Of a stretch of DNA of 64,000 nucleotides, positions 62,112 to 64,000 are shown one piece after another. The stretch comes from Sphingomonas phyllosphaerae (GTDB taxonomy: Bacteria > Pseudomonadota > Alphaproteobacteria > Sphingomonadales > Sphingomonadaceae). The position numbers were made by a program, and so were the translations under genes. The stretch lies in NCBI RefSeq assembly GCF_029623345.1, contig NZ_JAPYKH010000004.1:186001-250000 (forward strand), read 5' to 3'. The notes under the pieces were generated by a model that saw only the letters and a program-made list of their open reading frames with translations, had not been told where the DNA came from and made no database searches. Each line of letters opens with the position of its first letter. Positions within the stretch are counted from its first letter, which is position 1.

Positions 62112-63068
62112 TCAGCGCGACGGCAGAGGCGATGACCGCGGCCGCGTCCACAGTCGCGGGTCGCGCGGCATGTCGGCGATCCCTTGTCGCCGTGCCGCCT
62201 GCCACGCGGCACGCGCGATCCAGGTGAGCTTCTCGCGCTTGCCCGTGGTGACGCGATGGTCCCAGGCATGCGCCCCACGCGCCGCGACGCGCCGCGCGAT
62301 GTCGCCGTAGATCCCCGCCGCCGCCAGCACCGCCCAGGCCGAACGGTAGGACAGTGCCTTGGTGCCCACCCGCGCGCTCGCCTCGTGCAGCTCGGCGCGC
62401 GCCGCCAGCCGCCGCGCCAGCACCACCAGTCGGTCGCGGAACGGCGGCTTCATGTGCTGGCCCGGCGGCACGTCCATCTCGGCGAGCCATTCGTCGGGGA
62501 GGTAGCAGCGCGCCGCCCGGTCGTCCTCCTCGATGTCGCGCGCGATATTGGCGAGCTGGAAGGCGAGGCCGAGGTCGCAGGCCCGGTCGAGCGTCGCCTC
62601 GTCCTCGGGCGGCACCCCCATCACGACCGCCATCATGCAGCCGACCGCGCCGGCGACATGGTAGCAATAGCGGTACAGATCCGCCTCGGAACGCGGACGC
62701 CAGTCATCGGCATCGAGCTGGAAGCCGTCGATCAGGTCGGTGACGAAGCCGTGCGGCAGCCGCGTCTCGCGCGCGACCACGCCGAGCGCGTCGAACGCGG
62801 GATCGCCGGTCGGCTCGCCCGCCAGGGCGGCAGCACTGAGCCGGCGCACCTCGGCAACCCGCGCGGGGGCGTCGGTGACGGCGCGGCGGTCATGGCCGTG
62901 ATCCTGCCCGTCGACGAGATCATCGCAGCGGCGGCACCAGGCGTAGAGCAGCCAGGCGCGCTCGCGCACGTCCGGCGCGAACAGCTGCGACGCCGCGGCG
63001 AAGCTCTTCGAGCCGCGCGCGATCGACTCGCGCGCCGTCGCCACCAACGCGGCGCGCGAGTCGGTCAC
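62112..63068 (-). CDS. crtB: Phytoene synthase
   Basis: 318 aa. Squalene/phytoene synthase motifs: GSKSFAAASQLF, the first Asp-rich site YAWCRRCDDLVDGQD (D49-D53), and the second site ANIARDIEEDDRAARCYLP. It joins two geranylgeranyl diphosphates to phytoene, the first carotenoid step, consistent with yellow-pigmented sphingomonads. The rest of the crt cluster is not in the window. It begins 24 bp after the end of the LOG gene on the same strand. Confidence 0.93.
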   Translation of the reverse strand: MTDSRAALVATARESIARGSKSFAAASQLFAPDVRERAWLLYAWCRRCDDLVDGQDHGHDRRAVTDAPARVAEVRRLSAAALAGEPTGDPAFDALGVVARETRLPHGFVTDLIDGFQLDADDWRPRSEADLYRYCYHVAGAVGCMMAVVMGVPPEDEATLDRACDLGLAFQLANIARDIEEDDRAARCYLPDEWLAEMDVPPGQHMKPPFRDRLVVLARRLAARAELHEASARVGTKALSYRSAWAVLAAAGIYGDIARRVAARGAHAWDHRVTTGKREKLTWIARAAWQAARRQGIADMPRDPRLWTRPRSSPLPSR

Positions 63069-63092
63069 GCCGCCCTCCTCATAGAAGCGCGC

Positions 63093-63674
63093 TCACAGGT
63101 CGCTGGCGGCCATGCGGACGATCGGCTGCGTCGGCGCGTGCGCCGCCATCGCGCCGAGCAGCGTGTCGAGTGTGTCGCCGACGATCAGCAGGTCGCGGTG
63201 CTGCGCGCGCAGGAAGCCGACCTCGCCCATCTTGGCCCAGAAGGCGACGAGCTCGTCATAGTAACCGCGTGCGTTGAGCAGGCCGACCGGATCGGCGTGA
63301 TAGCCGAGCTGCGCCCAGCTCAGCGCCTCCCACAATTCGTCCATCGTGCCCGTGCCGCCGGGCAGGGTGACGAAGCCGTCGGCGAGGTCGGTGAAGAGCT
63401 GCTTGCGCTGGTGCATGCCGGGGACGACGTGCAGCTCGGTGAGCCCGCGGTGCGCCACCTCGGCGTCGACCAGCGCCTGCGGAATGACGCCGATCACCTC
63501 GCCCCCCATGGCCAGCGCCGAGTCGGCGATCGCGCCCATCAGCCCGAGCCGCCCGCCGCCGTAGACCAATCCGATGCCGCGCTCGGCGAGGGTGCGGCCG
63601 ACCTCGCGCGCGAGCTCGAGGTAGAAGGGATCGGCAGGGGTGGCGGAGCCGCAGTAGATGGCGAGGCGCTTCAT
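63093..63674 (-). CDS. LOG-family (TIGR00730) nucleoside 5'-monophosphate phosphoribohydrolase
   Basis: 193 aa from ATG 63674. Rossmann fold with AIYCGSATPADPFY, the LOG motif GGGRLGLMGAIADSAL, and the catalytic PGGTGTMDELWEALSWAQLG. These enzymes release the base from adenosine-type monophosphates, and some make free cytokinins. In bacteria the role is usually nucleotide salvage. It precedes crtB by 24 bp. Confidence 0.9.
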   Translation of the reverse strand: MKRLAIYCGSATPADPFYLELAREVGRTLAERGIGLVYGGGRLGLMGAIADSALAMGGEVIGVIPQALVDAEVAHRGLTELHVVPGMHQRKQLFTDLADGFVTLPGGTGTMDELWEALSWAQLGYHADPVGLLNARGYYDELVAFWAKMGEVGFLRAQHRDLLIVGDTLDTLLGAMAAHAPTQPIVRMAASDL

Positions 63675-63735
63675 GGCCGCGAGCGCTACGGGAAGCGCGT
63701 GCCGGGGGCAATGGCGCGCGCGGCCGCTCGCGCGC

Positions 63736-64000
63736 TCAGCGGCGCGACGTTGCGGCCGCGAGGGGCGCAGGGCAGCGGTCACCCGCGCGCGACACGTAGC
63801 GCGGCGGGCGACCGGCGGCGGCGACGGGCACCAGCGAGACGCTGTCCCACCGCGCGGCGATGCCGCCCGATTCGTAGCGGACGATCCAGACGTCCCCCCG
63901 TTGGTCGGCCTGGACGAAGCGATGGCGCGGCACGCCGGGGTGGCGGACGTCGATCGCGTCATGGCGCTGCCCCGCGTCGGCGATACCGCCGGTCGCGAGA
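63736..64000 (-). CDS. Uncharacterised protein, C-terminal part (cut by right edge)
   Basis: The minus-strand frame ending at the stop near 63736 stays open to the window edge, so only the last ~87 residues are seen (ILATGGIADAGQ-like start, then FVQADQRGDVWIVRYESGGI, ending APLAAATSRR). One short GTG-started piece (from 63933) is a poor start because codons upstream continue in frame. I do not recognise the protein. It ends about 60 bp from the LOG start. Confidence 0.45.
   Translation of the reverse strand, partial: LATGGIADAGQRHDAIDVRHPGVPRHRFVQADQRGDVWIVRYESGGIAARWDSVSLVPVAAAGRPPRYVSRAGDRCPAPLAAATSRR

Overview
The window is a high-GC chromosomal segment of an alphaproteobacterium, most likely a Sphingomonas-type sphingomonad. 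The evidence is the gene families (PPSR-maf-aroE-coaE-dnaQ next to hemE-hemJ-rho, a bacterial Cdc48, a DUF1489 protein, a CBP3-type cytochrome bc1 chaperone before a YceD protein, crtB), the short intergenic palindromes of the 'CGTCATTCC...GGTCCAG' type, and the many GTG starts with 4-bp overlaps. I see no prophage, insertion sequence, CRISPR array, rRNA or tRNA gene. This is core chromosome.

Layout. 1-4031: ppx tail, rlmE, prfC, a SAM methyltransferase and an ABM-domain protein; a parS-like site follows prfC. 4208-7695: Cdc48 ATPase on the minus strand, a small RNA just upstream of it that resembles SuhB/MmgR, and a LysR regulator. 7932-13045: cyclophilin, MgtE, DUF1489, S1/P1 nuclease, S10 carboxypeptidase. 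13053-16810: the 'ligase-associated' exonuclease and the Lhr-Core helicase, without ligase or PdeM nearby. 16931-25598: ftsK, ubiH-like, ribA, xthA, lolA, TerC family, rho. 25757-27268: hemJ and hemE.

27269-27588 is the most striking non-coding stretch. It has the Caulobacter Cori neighbourhood (hemE on one side, the DUF299/PPSR gene on the other), several DnaA-box-like 9-mers including two 8/9 matches, five GANTC (CcrM) sites, a short AT-rich patch, and flanking operons that run away from it. I read it as the probable chromosome origin. To its right, PPSR, maf, aroE, coaE, dnaQ, hpf, ptsN, a thioesterase and a DUF1491 gene form a near-continuous plus-strand run.

33229-42449: cell-wall hydrolase, M20 peptidase, two-motif aspartic protease, HerA-like ATPase, TIGR02186/TauE pair, then a compact NfrB-like glycosyltransferase with an NfrA-C-like outer-membrane partner. 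42772-46377: bamE, bc1 chaperone, YceD, an S41 peptidase and a lipoprotein. 46384-51252: M23 peptidase, SUV3-like helicase, S4 protein, ferredoxin. 51594-57457: glutaminyl cyclase, TauE family, wecB, and a sugar-phosphate operon (short 6PGDH, two HAD enzymes, one like eukaryotic phosphomannomutase). 57630-64000: CysQ, PmbA, envelope lipoproteins, L,D-transpeptidase, Rap1a/Tai-like protein, crtB, LOG, and a gene cut by the right edge.

Functionally the window mixes near-origin housekeeping (replication, termination, haem, CoA, ribosome hibernation) with envelope maintenance (LolA, BamE, M23, SleB, L,D-transpeptidase, Nfr-like export) and DNA repair (XthA, Lhr-Core/exonuclease, DnaQ). All functions are inferred by reading the translated proteins; no database search was run.
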